From Vitis vinifera (taxonomy: Eukaryota; Streptophyta; Magnoliopsida; Vitales; Vitaceae), in contig NC_081811.1 in the NCBI RefSeq assembly GCF_030704535.1, positions 547,501 through 611,500 on the forward strand: a stretch of 64,000 nt of DNA. The letters are read 5' to 3'. Under the pieces are notes generated by a model. That model worked only from the letters and a program-made list of their open reading frames with translations, was not told where the DNA came from and did not search any database. The translations under genes were made by a program, and so were the position numbers. Positions 44,764-58,600 of the stretch are shown one piece after another (the stretch's first letter is position 1; each line of letters opens with the position of its first letter).

Positions 44764-45035
44764 GTGCTTGTTTTTTTACTTAATTCTAAATAGAACCTTA
44801 ATACTTAATAGTATTAAATATTAGGTTGTTTGTTTTTGTAGTATTTTATTTCTATCAAGTATTAAAAAGTAAAAAAAAAAACATTGTGTTATTTTTTCTA
44901 TTTAGAAAAAGCCACATATTTTAACTTTTTCTATTTAGTAAAAAGTTTATAATAAGTCATAAAAAAGTAAAAAAACAAACAACCTAAATTCTAAAACTAA
45001 ATGATTTTCAGCAAAAAGCAAAAAAAAACAAACAC
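44764..45035 (-). mobile_element. MITE copy B, inverted relative to copy A
   Basis: 272 bp. Its reverse complement aligns along its whole length with 14213-14481. The ends are GTGCTTG and CAAACAC. Confidence 0.75.
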
Positions 45036-45568
45036 TACCACTCTTCTCCATATGAATGTCATACTCATTTATACTTATACTAGGAATTAACCATCCAAAG
45101 GCTTTCACAAGACGCTCATTCTAGAGCCTTTACTCATCCTGAGGCGCTTAATCATCTATCTCACACCCACTTATCTCAAAGATACCCTCATTCCAGAACC
45201 TTTACTCATCCTAAAGCGCGGTCTTAATTGATCATCCCGAGACTTACAACAGGCGAGCCTAACCATCTCTGGTCTTATATATCCATTTTGGATCACTCCT
45301 TCAATTGTCATTTTTGAAGGGCGTAACATTGTTGCATGCCTAGCAACTTGTTATACAGATGGTGGAGGGAGTTGTGGAAGGGGAGACATTCTACTTTGAG
45401 TTGGTTGGTGAAAGCACCAAATATGATGAGGTGCCTAATTTTTTTTTTTTAAACAAGGAAACTTATATTTTAACTAGAAAGGGCAAATTAATATGCGAAT
45501 ACTCATAGACTTTAGGCCAAAATAGTCTTGGGAGTAAAACAAAAAATATTTTAAGCCATTCTCCTAGG
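45036..45568. other. Spacer with a diverged ~80-bp repeat
   Basis: Two imperfect copies around 45105-45225 share CCTTTACTCATCCT-A-GCGC. No coding sequence is seen. Confidence 0.4.
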
Positions 45569-45846
45569 TTAAGAAATGTGAGTTTGAAGCTTTGAGAAAC
45601 TTTTTGCAATTCTTGACATATTGAGAATTTACTTGAGTGATTTATAGAATATATAGACCTTATGATAACAGATAAGAATAAGGGACAACCTATGATAGCT
45701 AATAGATAAGGATGAGAATGAGACTGCTCACAATAAAGGGATAGTCTTAAGAGAGTTCTGATAAAGAGTCCTACAATCTGAAAGAGTAATATAGTCTTGT
45801 AATAATTCTGATAAGACATTTTCCATGTATGGATGACTCTTGAACA
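45569..45846 (-). repeat. 3' LTR of the copia element
   Basis: Similar along its length to 48186-48437 (shared TATAGACCTTATGATAACA and CTAATAGATAAGGATGA). On the minus strand it begins TGTTCAAGAG. Confidence 0.8.
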
Positions 45847-45879
45847 TGCTCCATCAAGCGAGAATGTGGGGAATGAACA

Positions 45880-47120
45880 ACAAGGAGCTTGCTTTTGAGA
45901 AAGTGGAATTGAGAGATGGATAATGGGTTTGTCAAGATAGTAGCAATTTGATCTTCTCTTGGCACATATTTTATCTCTAGCTCTTTGGTACTAACCTTGG
46001 CTCTCATATAATGAACATCAATCTCAATGTGTTTTGTTCTTGAGTGGAAGATTGGGTTAGAAACAAGTTGTTTAGCTTCTGTATTGCCACACCAGACTAC
46101 AGGGCACCCATTTATCTCAATTCCAAGTTCAGAGAATAGAGATTGTAATGAAACTAGTTCTATTTTAACTTAAGCCAGGGCACGAGATCTCGATTCAGTG
46201 ACTAAGCAAGATATCACCTTTTGTTTTCGGGAGTTCCATGCCACTAAGTTTCCACCAAGATAAATACAATAATAACTTTTTTGGATTTTCTATCATCCTA
46301 GGAGCTCACCCAATTTGCATCAACATACCCTTCTAATGTCATTTCTACTATTGGTGAGAAGAGAAGCTCATGGCCAAGAGTGCCATTTAAGTATCTTAGT
46401 ACACATTTACAAACTTGCCAGTGATTAATTGTTGGTCTTGCAGATATTGACACAACAAATGATGTCTGGTCTTTTTGGAGTTAGGCACTGCAAAGCTCCA
46501 ATGATGCTCTGGTATAGAATTGGTTGTTTGAATGGATCACTATCATCAAGGCGAACTTTTGTTTGATAGATTGCAGACTTTGTTTGATGAGGTTCAAAAC
46601 CAAGTAAATAATTCAATGATCCCAAGTTCTTTAAGGTGAAATGTGTCTTCAAGTTTTCAATAGTTTTTTTCATATTGACTTGATCATTCTCATTTATTAA
46701 GATATCATCAACGTATACCAACAATATGAGAAATGTTTTTCCAGACCTAAACACAAATAAAGAGCCATCTGATTTAGCGTTCACAAAGCCAAGACATATT
46801 AATATGCTATCTCAATCTAGTCAAACTAATCTCAGGGTGCCTGTTTCAACCCATAGCCTTTGTGAGTTTACAAACAAATTCTAGTTTGAATGAATTGATA
46901 TAGCCTTCCCTATTTTGAAAAACATTATTTACATCAAGTTGTCGTATATCCCAATTGTTTGTTATTGTCAAAGTCAAAACAAATTTTTGAAGCCTTCACT
47001 ACTGGCTTGAAAATTTCAAAGTAGTTGACTCCTAATGTTTACTGAAAATCCTTGGCAACTAATTGGAATTTATATATTTGAATTGTACCATATGAATTTC
47101 TCATAACCTTGAATACCCAC
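45880..47120 (-). pseudogene. copia reverse transcriptase / RNase H remnants
   Basis: On the minus strand, WVFKVMRNSYGTIQ-YK and LVAKDFQ (about 47000-47120) are the copia RT start. The catalytic YVDD box is in LLVYVDDILI (about 46710-46740), and LGSLNYLLGFE follows. The RNase H tail reads STKELEIKYVPREDQIA (about 45945-45995). Several stops break the frame. Confidence 0.85.
47104..47120. repeat. 17-bp direct repeat, left copy
   Basis: TAACCTTGAATACCCAC, exactly repeated at 47465-47481. It flanks a foreign insert. Confidence 0.85.
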
Positions 47121-47464
47121 CATGACGGCCGCCGGTAGGATGAAACCGTACTAGCTGATCAGAAACCCTAAGAGATCATTTGATATGTATTCAAGGAGAA
47201 ACATGGTGGAATGGGTTATGAATGTATGTAGTTTTTGGATAAAAAATAGCTAAAAACCATGCATTTAAATAGCAAAAACAACATTTATTTATTTGTTACG
47301 CTACATGTATGACATCATATAATATGGTGTTCCGCTACATGTGTGACATCATATAATATAGTGTTACGTTATGGCTATCTATGTTAGGCCATGTACAGTT
47401 GTAATTAAACCAAATTAGTTAGAAACCTGTATCTAAATGATTAGTTTTGGTATTGTTAGATAAT
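47121..47464. mobile_element. 344-bp insert in the copia RT, flanked by 17-bp duplication
   Basis: The copia coding sequence stops at the right repeat (KWVFKV on the minus strand) and restarts at the left one (WVFKVMRNS). The intervening DNA is therefore an insertion. It holds two copies of a ~34-bp unit (CTACATGT-TGACATCATATA), a TATTTAAAT stretch, and a GC-rich end (GACGGCCGCCGG). It has no poly-A tail and no inverted ends. A 17-bp duplication is long for a DNA transposon and suits target-primed or repair-related insertion. Confidence 0.7.
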
Positions 47465-47481
47465 TAACCTTGAATACCCAC
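47465..47481. repeat. 17-bp direct repeat, right copy
   Basis: Identical to 47104-47120. Confidence 0.85.
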
Positions 47482-47870
47482 TTTTCAATATGAGAAATGT
47501 GAAGTATTTGACCATTATTTGCAACTAGCTTCTCATTACCTTTAAACTTTGTAGCATAAATCAGACTTCTTGCAGAGTTACCTCATCACATCGAGAGGTG
47601 AGATTAATGACCTTAGGATCATACTCCTAACCAATTCTTTCAAGAATATACATAATTTGGTCCTCATAAGAAATTAATTGTCTTGTAGTAAACAGATTCT
47701 CAACCACAACTTTTATCTTTGAGATATAATCATTTACGCTCATGGATCCCTTCTTAATTGACATGCTTTTGACTGTGTGGTGAATAATTTTTCAAGGGTA
47801 CTCTAGACTTCATGTGAGTTAGCACAATGCACCACATGCCAAATATGGCCTCAAAGAATGTGTTTATAAG

Positions 47871-48083
47871 CTAACTCATTAAGGACCAATCAATTTTTTT
47901 CAAGATAACAAAGCTAGGATTAACTTGATATTCACAAGGAATATCCTCTGGAATGTTGTGATCTACATATTGAGATGGGTAGATTGAGATTCCAAACAAA
48001 TATCCTTCCATTTCATGAGCGTGGACTATAGGTAACACTTGCGAAGGCCAAAAGGTGTAGTTGTTTTTGTGTAGTTTTAGCAT
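47871..48083 (-). pseudogene. copia gag N-terminal remnant
   Basis: A 70-codon minus-strand frame (LKLHKNNYTFWPSQVLPIV, then EGYLFG) is like the start of copia gag (UBN2-type). It is cut off downstream. Confidence 0.7.
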
Positions 48084-48171
48084 TAGTGGAGCAAGGTTTT
48101 GAAATAGAGAAAGTTAAGATAGAGTACAAACTTCTTGATTACTTTGAATAACCATTGATGTGTCTGAGCCT

Positions 48172-48183
48172 ACTTTGATACCA
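48172..48183 (-). promoter_or_regulatory. Primer-binding site of the copia element
   Basis: The minus strand reads TGGTATCAAAG, close to the initiator-Met primer site, directly inside the LTR that starts at 48186. Confidence 0.7.
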
Positions 48184-48185
48184 AG

Positions 48186-48437
48186 TTAAGAAATAAGAGA
48201 TTTTGAAGCTTTGAAAGACTATACAATTCTTGATATATTGAAAATTTATTTGAGTGGTTTAGAAAATATAGACCTTATGATAACATATAAGAATAAAGAA
48301 AAGCTTATGATAACTAATAGATAAGGATGATGAGAATGAGACTTCCCAAAATAGAGAAAAAGAAAATCTAGAGTCTTGAGAGAGTTTTATAACTAATTTT
48401 GATTAGTCATTTTCTATGTATGGATAACTCTTCAACA
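48186..48437 (-). repeat. 5' LTR of the copia element
   Basis: Begins TGTTGAAGAG on the minus strand and ends beside the primer site. It matches 45569-45846. Confidence 0.8.
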
Positions 48438-49651
48438 TCCCAAACTTATATTCAAACTAACTATTTTGTTGCCCGTTAAAACCACATGGTTTAATTTGTT
48501 AAATAACATTGAAATTGCATTTCAAAATATGGTTTCATAATTTGTAGTGAAGATGTGTATTTTCAAAATGCAATTTCATATATTGAACTAAAAGCATTTT
48601 GAAAATATGGTTTCATATTTGAATTGAAACCACATTTTTAAAGTGATGTTTTATTTTTGAACTAAAACCATATTTTGAAAATACGTCATCACTTTAAAAT
48701 AATAATAAAAATAAAAACCAATATGACATCTGTGTGGACAAAAGGAGGTTAAATGGAACATAAGTTTCAAAAAAAAGGCTAGAGTTGATATTATTTGGCC
48801 CCAAAAACTGCCATTATGGCTCAAAATTCCAATACTTTAGAAGTCGGTCAATTCAGCTTAATTATAAGAGTCCGATATGTGACACCCTGAATTAAGCTGG
48901 TGGCATCAGACCTAACATATATACAAAACACCAAAAGCCAAAGGCCAAAAACTTAGAAAAAGACGGTTGTTTGAGTGGAGAAATCAAGCTTAGGTTCATT
49001 GAACAAAGATTATTTTTAAATTTACATTGTTTTCAACCAGATAATAATTAAGCAAAAACCAAGTTAAACGACCAAAACAAAATCATTAACTGAATAGGAC
49101 CCATCAAATGGGATCTCCTTTTCCTGGAAAAATTAAACCCCTTTCAAACTCAGGTCATGCTAATCATCATAAGAAAGTTGAATGATGAAACATGCTGCCA
49201 GCTGAGGTTTATCAAATCATAGGAGAAAAATAACCAAAATTTGATCCAAATTCATTTTGTAATAAAATTCAAAATTCAATTGTTGTTTCTCCATCTAACC
49301 ATTTCTTTTGAAATGATAAATATTATATAAAAAATAAGCATATATTCAATTAGAAATTGTCACACCATTAAAAAAAAAAAAAAAGTCCCTTGATTTTTTT
49401 TTTTTCCTCTTGTATATTTTAAGTATAATTTTTTCATATTTTCATTTGATAATCCAGATATAATCAAACACTTTTAAGGGTTTGGGTTTGGCATGATACT
49501 ATTTGGTGCCATAACATTTTCCGATATGACGATCCATGAAGCATGACAAAGCCGATTTAAATGACACAAAACAATAATACTGTAATAATTTTGGTCACAG
49601 ATTTGGCATAAATGCCTTCCTGCTGCTGAAACTAGAAGCAAATCCATTCTC
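48438..49651. other. Spacer and 3' region of the GCN5-like gene
   Basis: AT-rich, with short runs that alternate AAACCACATTTT-like and ATTTTGAAAATATGG-like motifs at 48490-48690. The part nearest 49651 is probably the 3' UTR of the minus-strand gene. No other gene is seen. Confidence 0.4.
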
Positions 49652-52600
49652 CTATGAGTGAGTATGCTGAATTTTGCTATACTGGAGGCTTGACTGAAAT
49701 TTGACTGAGAAAAAGGATTCCAGCCTGCAAATTCTCCATCAAAGTGAGGAGCCAGTGATATATATATACACACTACATATCTGAGCATGGATGCAGAGAA
49801 AAAAAAGTAAAAAAAGAAAAGAGGAATTGAAGTATGAGAACTCTTGCCTGGTGGCACATTTATAATATATAGTATGAGGTGAGTTGTATGTGCGAGCGTT
49901 GGCAAACATTCTCCTCACATCTGCCAGAAACATCTCCAATGTAATATAGTATTGCTCAGACTCTATCCTCTTGGATATCGTCTTTAAATCTGCACATAAA
50001 TGATTTCCATTAAGGCATCACAACTTTGATATATATACTGATGAGCTAGCCAAATTAATTTGCATGAATTACTCAATTATAATAACAACAGATGAGAGTT
50101 TTCCAAAATAGCTCCAACCCATGCAATGACGAGAAGTGCCATGGTATACAAGCGCCATTAAGCCCTTCTAAAAAGTGCTTACATTGAACCATTTTTCTAC
50201 AAGCACCTCTTCATATACGCGGACATTGATACTTTTTGGAAGCATTATTATTTTCATTTTTTGTAATGGTATTGAAGATTGTTCATTGACAACATGTCTT
50301 TTCTAGAAAACATGGCTAGGGTTTTGGCAGAAAATCTATAATTCATCAGATTGTTGCACCCATTGACGAAAACTTTCATAAGCTTCCTAGAATTGTTGTT
50401 AATTAGAGTGTGCAAGTGTTATATCATGCAATTACATATACCATGATGCATAAATGTAATGTTTTTCTTTACTGCACAAGATACTAGCTGCAGTGGTGTT
50501 AGAATGAAGAATTAATATTGATAATGCAGTTCTCACCCATGGGATCTTTGATTATGTCATAGTAGCCGGGCGCGTTATCAGAGTCAACCGGTTCCTTGAA
50601 AGGCCAAGCATCTGGATGGTCATAAATTTGCTGCTAATTATATAAGAAACCCCACTTGTTAATATAACACAAACAAGCAAAGCCTAGAGTATCCCACTGT
50701 CAACTACATAAAATAATTGTTGCAGTTTCTATCACATTTTAAGCCTAGGGCTTAAACAAATGCTTTTAAAAGCTTGCCTTCAAAAGCGAGCGCATGAATG
50801 TCGTTAAGGGTTCTCGATTTGATACAGTGTCTGCAGAAGCATTCGATGTTTTAAACCGAGAATGGCCATATTGATCAGGGGTCCAGCCTGCATCCTCTGT
50901 AATCAAATTTATCACCAACTTCAGATTGGTACCAAGAAATTCATCAGAAATATACAAACACAAACTGAAGCAGCAACTTGACACATGAATTGTCAAATAG
51001 TATGTAATCAACAATTAAAATTAATAGTAACATTAACTATAAGTTACAGTATATAGCTAGAAATTATGGTCTCCTGTGGGAAGATCTTATAACTACTGCT
51101 CTAAAGATGAAGACCATTATGACAATAAAGCATTTTTCCTTCAGTTCCAAGTAACTGAGAAAATCAAAACTACCCAGTGGGTCATATCTGATCAACATAC
51201 ATGCATCCATCCAGTTTTCAGTACTAAAAAAATGAAAATAGACAACACGAACATCATCTCAACCAAAAATAAGTACAGAAATCTTTCCAATGGACACGAC
51301 AAATCTAGCAAAGGGTTTATATGCAGTTCTTAGGATGAACACAGATAAACTCAACTGGAATCAAGAAAAAAGATGGTTTAAGATGCACTCGTTAAAGTTA
51401 AGGAACTTACTCAAACCAGGAATATCCTCTAATTTGATGGGCCTTGCAGGAACACCGTCATCTCCCTGAATAAATGATAAGTTCTAGGTCAGAACCAATT
51501 CTGAACCAAAAAAAGAAAGAAAGAAAAAAAATTAAGAGCAAAACCGAATCTGAGATATGCTGTACTTTTCATGCAAAGTTAAATACAAATGCTTATATTA
51601 AAGTTTATTGTCATCAAATGGAAGATTGGATTTGTTTGGATGTCAAGAATACAAATTCATTAACTAGGAAGCAGAACCAAAGTTTTTCATTCAAGATAAG
51701 AGATTTGTCAATAGAAGAAAGAGCTTTAATTTTGAAGATACAATGTGCCAAACATGACTGAGAACAGTGCCTCTCTTTTATTTTAACATGGGGACACTTA
51801 TTTTGCTGTCTTGATTATCAAAGGTTCATGATCTTTAAAGAGATTAATTCTTATTGTCTACAAGGAACATAATTCAACTCCAAAACAGTCAGATTCTTCA
51901 AACCATTTCTCCATCAAAAAATAAACAAGTGAATAGCCACAAAAATAAAATAGAAAAAGAAGTTTCAAAAAAAAAAAAAGTAAGGATTTCAGTAAACATG
52001 TTATCTAAGAAAATGATTAATCCTTGTTTTCCAGTAAGGCCTGTTCCTTTTGATATGTTGCTGTTCTAAGAACAAAGAACACAACCATCTGCAAGAACGG
52101 ACATATCATAATCATTTAGAACTACTGTCATACAACATATACTCATATAACCTTCAAGCATCAGTGCAAATGATCAATCTGCCAATATATAGAATGAATT
52201 TACTAAAGGGCCGGCTGGAAGCTTGCAAATGGTAATAGTTAATAATTGACAGCAAGTACCTTCTGAAAATCAATGCCAGGGTAGACAATTTCACAGTTGG
52301 ATACTTCTCTTATCCTTTCATTGATAGCCTATCATTAACAAAATAACAAGAACATCATTGAAGGTTAAAGCATAATTTTGCTAAGAAAGTGTCAAAAAGT
52401 AAAAGCAGAATTTAAGACATAAGGACTTCCAAAAACATCCTGTGAATGGAAACAAAAAGTTGCAGCTTCTAAAATGTAATTTCATAAGAATAAGTGACAA
52501 AATTAATATAGTGTAGGGAATGACTTAGCTGAAGTTGATGGGACACTAGGTTCTCCAGCTAGTTAAAGTGAAAAACAATGCCTAACAACTTAAAACTACT

Positions 52601-55600
52601 ACACTGGCTTCGCAAATTAAATTGATTTATGCCCTCAATGTCTGACTCGAGTGGCAAGGAATTGGAGTGGAAATGTGAGAGGTTCGAAGTTAAAATCCCA
52701 AAGAAAAAGAGAGTAACTTATAAAAGGAAATTGAGCAATTTACCTGCCTCTGATGGCTAATCATAGTCGTTAAGTAAGAATATGGAAACTTTGGATGAAG
52801 TTCACATTCCATTAGGATTCCTCCATCATAGGCTTTGATATATCTGAAATGTTGTAAATTTCATATTAACAGTCTACACATTGTGCTAAGTAAGGAACTA
52901 TAACTAATGAAATACATTCAAATAGGTTCTCTCTTAGAATAAGATATATATTCAGAAAATCAAGGGGCCACTCTCAGTAGCCGTGCTGAATAATAAAAAA
53001 AGAGATCAAATTAATAACAGGCTAAGTGGCAAACAAAAGGGCTCGCCCAGGTAATACAGGTGATCATTAAAGAGTGACACCATAAAATCTTGCTTAAAAA
53101 AGGCTTAGGAAACTGATTAAGGTTGTATGAGATTTTTCACTGGAAAAAAATCATTTTAATGGTCTTAAATCATACAAGGGTTGTGTATCAAACAATCATA
53201 CAAGGGTTGTGTATCAAACATACCCTTGCCATCGCTCTTTCTCCAAAGTGATCTTTTTAAAACCCTGTGACAAAAAAAAAATGTAGAAATTAAGAAGAAA
53301 ATGCAATCCAACCAATATGAAACTTAGAAGAATATGAAGGCCACTGACTAAGAGGAAAATGTTGAGCCAATGAAAACTGAGATTTTACTGGAGCATGGCT
53401 GCTTGTAGAATTATATAAAGAAGGATGCTGATGCTCTAACAATTTAAAGTCCTCATAATCAACTAAAAGAATGAAATTATGATACAATTAAAGTTCTGGG
53501 ATAAGTTTAAAATGGAGCAGGCAGAAGATTTTGTCCATTTGTCCATTATCTCTGTTGGTATTCTATGAAGAGAAAGAAATCCACCATAGATAAAAGAGAA
53601 CTAATTTCATGCCTACAGATTTTTACAGAAATTAAGAGTCCAAAAGCAAAAGGGGAATGAAAACTACATATGCAGGCCAAATAATAAACACACCTGTTTG
53701 ATAAAATAATCAACAGCATTGTTATCTGCGCATGTTAGAAGATGTGTCACCCCATCCATATTGCGTGCATGTTGTTTTAAATGGTTCATTAGTCTAGCAC
53801 CACAGCCTTTTATTTGCTCATCAGCCATAATTGCACCAAAGGCTATCTCCACAAACTGTTGGCTACAAGATTCAAGGGATAGAGTCAGTGGAGAGAAGTT
53901 TCTTATGGCTTAGCACATGATGAAGCCTGGCTCTTACCAAGTCATTGCTTATCTTTTGTTAATTGTGTATTAACAGGGAAGGGAATATGTAAGTTCATAA
54001 AGCAATAAAAGGTGGCATCCAACCATACTTTTCTTTTTGCCTTATAGGAAAGAAGACTTTCATTAAATATATGAGGCTTGGGGCAGCAGGGAAAGAGATA
54101 GAATAATAGAATTGATGTTTTTCAATGGGGTAGAAAAAGAAATAGATGAAAGAGAGAGAGAGAATTCAACACTCTTATATGCAAAGGAAGAAATGATAAT
54201 GGCAATATAACAGGAAAACAAACGTTACCTCAAATATGGACGGTATGTGATACCGCCAACGACCTGATTCCGTCTGATAATCATTATGGATTTATGGTTT
54301 CTGTAACAGTAGCAATGATGAAAAACATATATGATCATACTCTGGAAGAATTAGAAACAGCATTAGATTACTAAAGAGAGATGGCAGGCAATACAAAGTT
54401 ACAAACTATTTGAAGCATCAGAAACCAAAGTTAGTCCTTAACATGAGTTAGCATGCTGTTTTATCTCTGCCAGATTCACCACTTCATATTTACTGAATAT
54501 TAAAACAGATTCAAATGCCCAAGTTCTGAACCAGACTTGAAACACAACCCAGACACTTAAGAGTACATGGTTCAGTGAAAAAAGAACTTGAAAGCATAGA
54601 TAATAGGAGTTCATATAAAAGAGCATGCCCCCAAAATCAATAAGTGGTTCGATAAAGCCTATATCTCCATACAAAATAAGAAGAAAACTATCATATATCA
54701 AGAGCATACTACTGGTTTTTGTTTATTTATTTATTATTTTTTTTCATCAAGTCCTACTTAATTGGGTTAGACAGTTGAACCATTCAAATGAACTGATCAG
54801 TTCAAGAATCGGTATGATGCCCCTTTTAGTGTATCTTTAGATCAATGTACAGCTTAATATAAGAAGCATGCTCATACAGTTCCTCTATAATAGTTTGTGA
54901 ATTTGTTGAGATGCTCACATGTCCAGGACAAGACGAACAATGTATTCCCTTGGCACATCTGGTAGTTGCCTGGAAAATAGGTTCTTCAATTCTATCAGCC
55001 TGAGAAAACCATAATTAAAGCAAAGAACAAATTGCATGTTAATGAAATTTTATTCCTGAATTGCCAAAGCTAATAGTCATTATGCAGTTTCTGAAAGCTT
55101 ACAATAATCTTATGTAAAAATGCATGATAAAATTTTTTTGGATGAATGTTTATAAAGTGAAAGATAGCCCTTGAAGGGATATTTGTGAAGAGAGAATTAG
55201 ATACCAAATCATGTGCTCATCAACACCATCATTTTCAATGAACACAAATTTAAGTCTTCCTGCTTCCTCCTGTAAATTCCAGATGGCACACTTCTTTAGA
55301 GTGAAGGTCTAAAGCATTCATTACATGGTTTAATGAAACTTTTGACAAGGGAATTATCCTTTTTAAAAGCATCACTGCATGCTTACTGGTTGATCATTTA
55401 ACACCCATATGTTTAAACAATCTTAGATGATTTAAAATTCAAAAAACCATTTTAGTATGACGACGAGAAAAGAAACCGTTTAGTAAAATATAAAATTAGC
55501 CAGGAAATTAGAACAAAATAGACACACATATCCACAAAACAGAAAGAAAGAAAAAGTTTGGGAGCCAATAACAGTGGAAATAAAGGAAACACAAGGGATT

Positions 55601-58600
55601 ATGTGCCTGGAAAAAGTTGCTTTATCTATGTGGCACACTTTCATCTTGGTTTTATGCTACATGCCCCTTCAAATTTGAAGTCATTGCAGATAGTGTATAC
55701 ACATATAACCCACACAATGAAACATCAAGGCACTTCTCAAAGACCTAGAGGAAACAAAGCATTTAGCATGTGCTAGTTAAAACCTATGATCAGCCTTTAT
55801 ATTGGAAACTTAATTGACTGTATCTTGAATATATATCATCTATATATGCTCCTAATTTGAAAAATCAATTCTAATTAAAAATAAATAACTTAACAATACA
55901 TTTGAATCTTACACACAAACATGTGCATGCATGCCTGCATAGACACAGATATACATATATGTTGGCAAATTAGCAAGACATCAGTGATTATTAAAAAAAG
56001 TGTTAGCATGACCAACCTCACTATCCAGAACCTTCTGTTGCAAGATACATAGTAATCTGAAAAGATAAAACAAGGGTGGATAGTGAGAACATGCAAAATC
56101 AGCTTGCTATATGCATATTTAGAAAATTCTCTATTGATGACAAGAATAGAACTTCTAATATTATCGTGCCTTTTGGAGCTAATAGAGCATATATCTTTCA
56201 TATATTTATGAGCAGCTAAGACCCCACCTCTAGACCAAACTTCTAATATTACATGAAATACAGTGGCAATTGATCAAACTCCAAATGGATATAAAAACTC
56301 CGAGCAGAAAGGAAAAATGATGTATCATGATTTAAGCAGAATCCTAGCATTGCAGATCTCTGCCATATTGGAAACTGCTTTATTCACTCTTGGGCATGTG
56401 TTAGTCAATAATGTCATTACATTTTATCAGGTAACCATATGCTAAGCTATCATTGTTGACAAGTACCACCGAATAGACGTCATTTTGGAAACTTATACAA
56501 GATCTCAATCAAGCAAAACTTGATATACTAGAGCACCTAGATTCTAGGGTTTACATGTATTACTGCAGAACAAAAGCATTACTGGCACTAAGTGGATACT
56601 GCAATGCATTAGTGTGCTACATCCACCAAAATAATAATAATAATAAGGAAAAAGGAAGAAAAAACCAATCCTAAACACTATGTTCAACTAAGGATTAAGA
56701 CTAGCTCCTTATCATTGAGATGCGTATGTTATAACCATGTAATATTGATCATTGACACAAAAAGCGAAAGGACCTAAAGATAGAAATTTTTGGACATAAA
56801 TTAATAAAATTGTTACTTGAAAATATACCAATGCATATTAAATATTGTTCAATTTTGTAAGGTAAGACATGCTTCTATGTTCTTCAAATGTGAATTTACT
56901 TTTTGTTGCTCTTGAAAGATTCTTATAATAGCATTGACATAGTTCTCGTTTGCAAGGGTAAACAGCTAATAAGAAAACTTTGACATCCAGACTAGTACAT
57001 ATAAAGCATACAAATTAACTCCAACTTCAAAAATTATAGGTTGCAAGGTAAACAAGATAGATCGATCTCAAACCTAATCACCTCCTTACCTTGGCATTCT
57101 ATGGGAAAGAAACAGCATATCAATGAGGTCAGGAGGGGCTAAAGTTCTTATTAACGTCTCCTTGTCAACTACTTCGTTGTTTCTGTCTTCATACACAATC
57201 TGCATAATTATTTACTTCATAATAAGATTCTCACTACATAAGACATTGAAGCTTATGAAAAAGATTAACTAGTGCTTATTAAGTTCAATCAAATATCTAA
57301 ACTAAGATGCCACATAAAAATTTCCATCATAAGCCAGAAGAACTTGTATACATGCATGAATACATACATATATACATCTGTGAGTATATATTCACATGAG
57401 ACTGAAAGTACTAAACCTTAAATTGAGCAGTTTCATTATCGTAGCCCACAACCAATCCCATTATTCTCTCGCCACAAAATATTTTAGAGACGTATCTACC
57501 AGCCATGTCTTCATTTTCTCTGATAAGTTTTTCAACTTTTGAAACTTCCTGGAAAGAAAACATCTGAATTAGATGATTCAACATAGATCAAAATGAGTGT
57601 ATATATATGTATATACACTCTTCTTTACAGTGTTTAATTACATCTTGAATTGATGAAGATCTGTTGGTGCTCGAGGAAGTTCCCCAGCTATAAATTGATT
57701 GATTTTGGTTGGATGCTTTTGTTGCTCTTCCTTTTCCTGTTTCATAAGAAGATTGCAATGCAAAACAACTTAAAATTTCTTATGTTAAAGGCAAAGACCT
57801 AGAAAATGATATCTTCCACTGACAACTATAGTATACCCATAAACCCTATATAATTCAATTTGATTGAGAATGTACTAATGACTTTCAGTTTCCATAAAGA
57901 TATTCAAATAATTCTACTAATGAATGGCAACAAGAACGAAAAATGACAAAAAGAATAAAATGTTTAAATAAATCTTTCAGTTCATTATCCAAACCTCATG
58001 TATACTGAATTTAGAAACCATGGTTATCAAGAAAATTAACGATGTAAGATACTAACATAGAAGCTCATACTGGGTTCTACTATAGATGAATCAGAAAATT
58101 TCTCTTGTATAACATTCTGGCAAAAACTGCCAGCACGCATTATTAAGGATTGGCTAACTTTTCAACTTAATGAAAGCTAAAAAACATCACTTGGTATTCT
58201 TTTGCTAACATTGAATTGTAGTAAGGAACAAGGATACACAAGGCTTCTTTGTGTTTTTTTTTTTTTTTTTTTTACTTCCTCCTCTTTTTTTTTGGTTAGG
58301 TTATAGATGATTGAACTTAAATAGTTCAGTTGTGCCTACTGCAGTGCATTACGGTAAATGTCATCTGTTATGTACTCCTGTAAATGCTAATAACAATATA
58401 AGTCATCTAAATCTTTGAAGATCTATACGCATCCATAAGATTCACTAAGTATCATGGTTAGTCTATTGTCTGGAAAGATAGAACTATTTATCAAACTCAA
58501 AAGAGCCAGACTTTATTCAAGATCAAAAGCTTCTAATGTACTTGATTCAATTGTACTTTCAATTTTTTCATTCACTTCCCATAATTGGGCTACCAAATAC

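Larger units (their letters stand above)
45569..48437 (-). mobile_element. Ty1/copia LTR retrotransposon, internally deleted
   Basis: LTRs at 45569-45846 and 48186-48437 flank 2.3 kb with copia domains in minus-strand order: gag (about 47870-48083), RT (about 46430-47120) and RNase H end (about 45880-46007). The integrase and much of gag are missing. The primer site beside the 5' LTR is tRNA-Met-like. LTR divergence and many stops mark it as an old, dead copy. A 344-bp segment has inserted in the RT region. Confidence 0.85.

Noticed and set aside
51474..52069. Open frames of 71-95 codons between GCN5-like exons
   Set aside because: Lys/Ser-rich intron sequence on the opposite strand, with no domain.
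55558..56445. Frames at 55558-55776, 55890-56201 and 56263-56445
   Set aside because: Fall in GCN5-like introns or across its small exon in the wrong frame.
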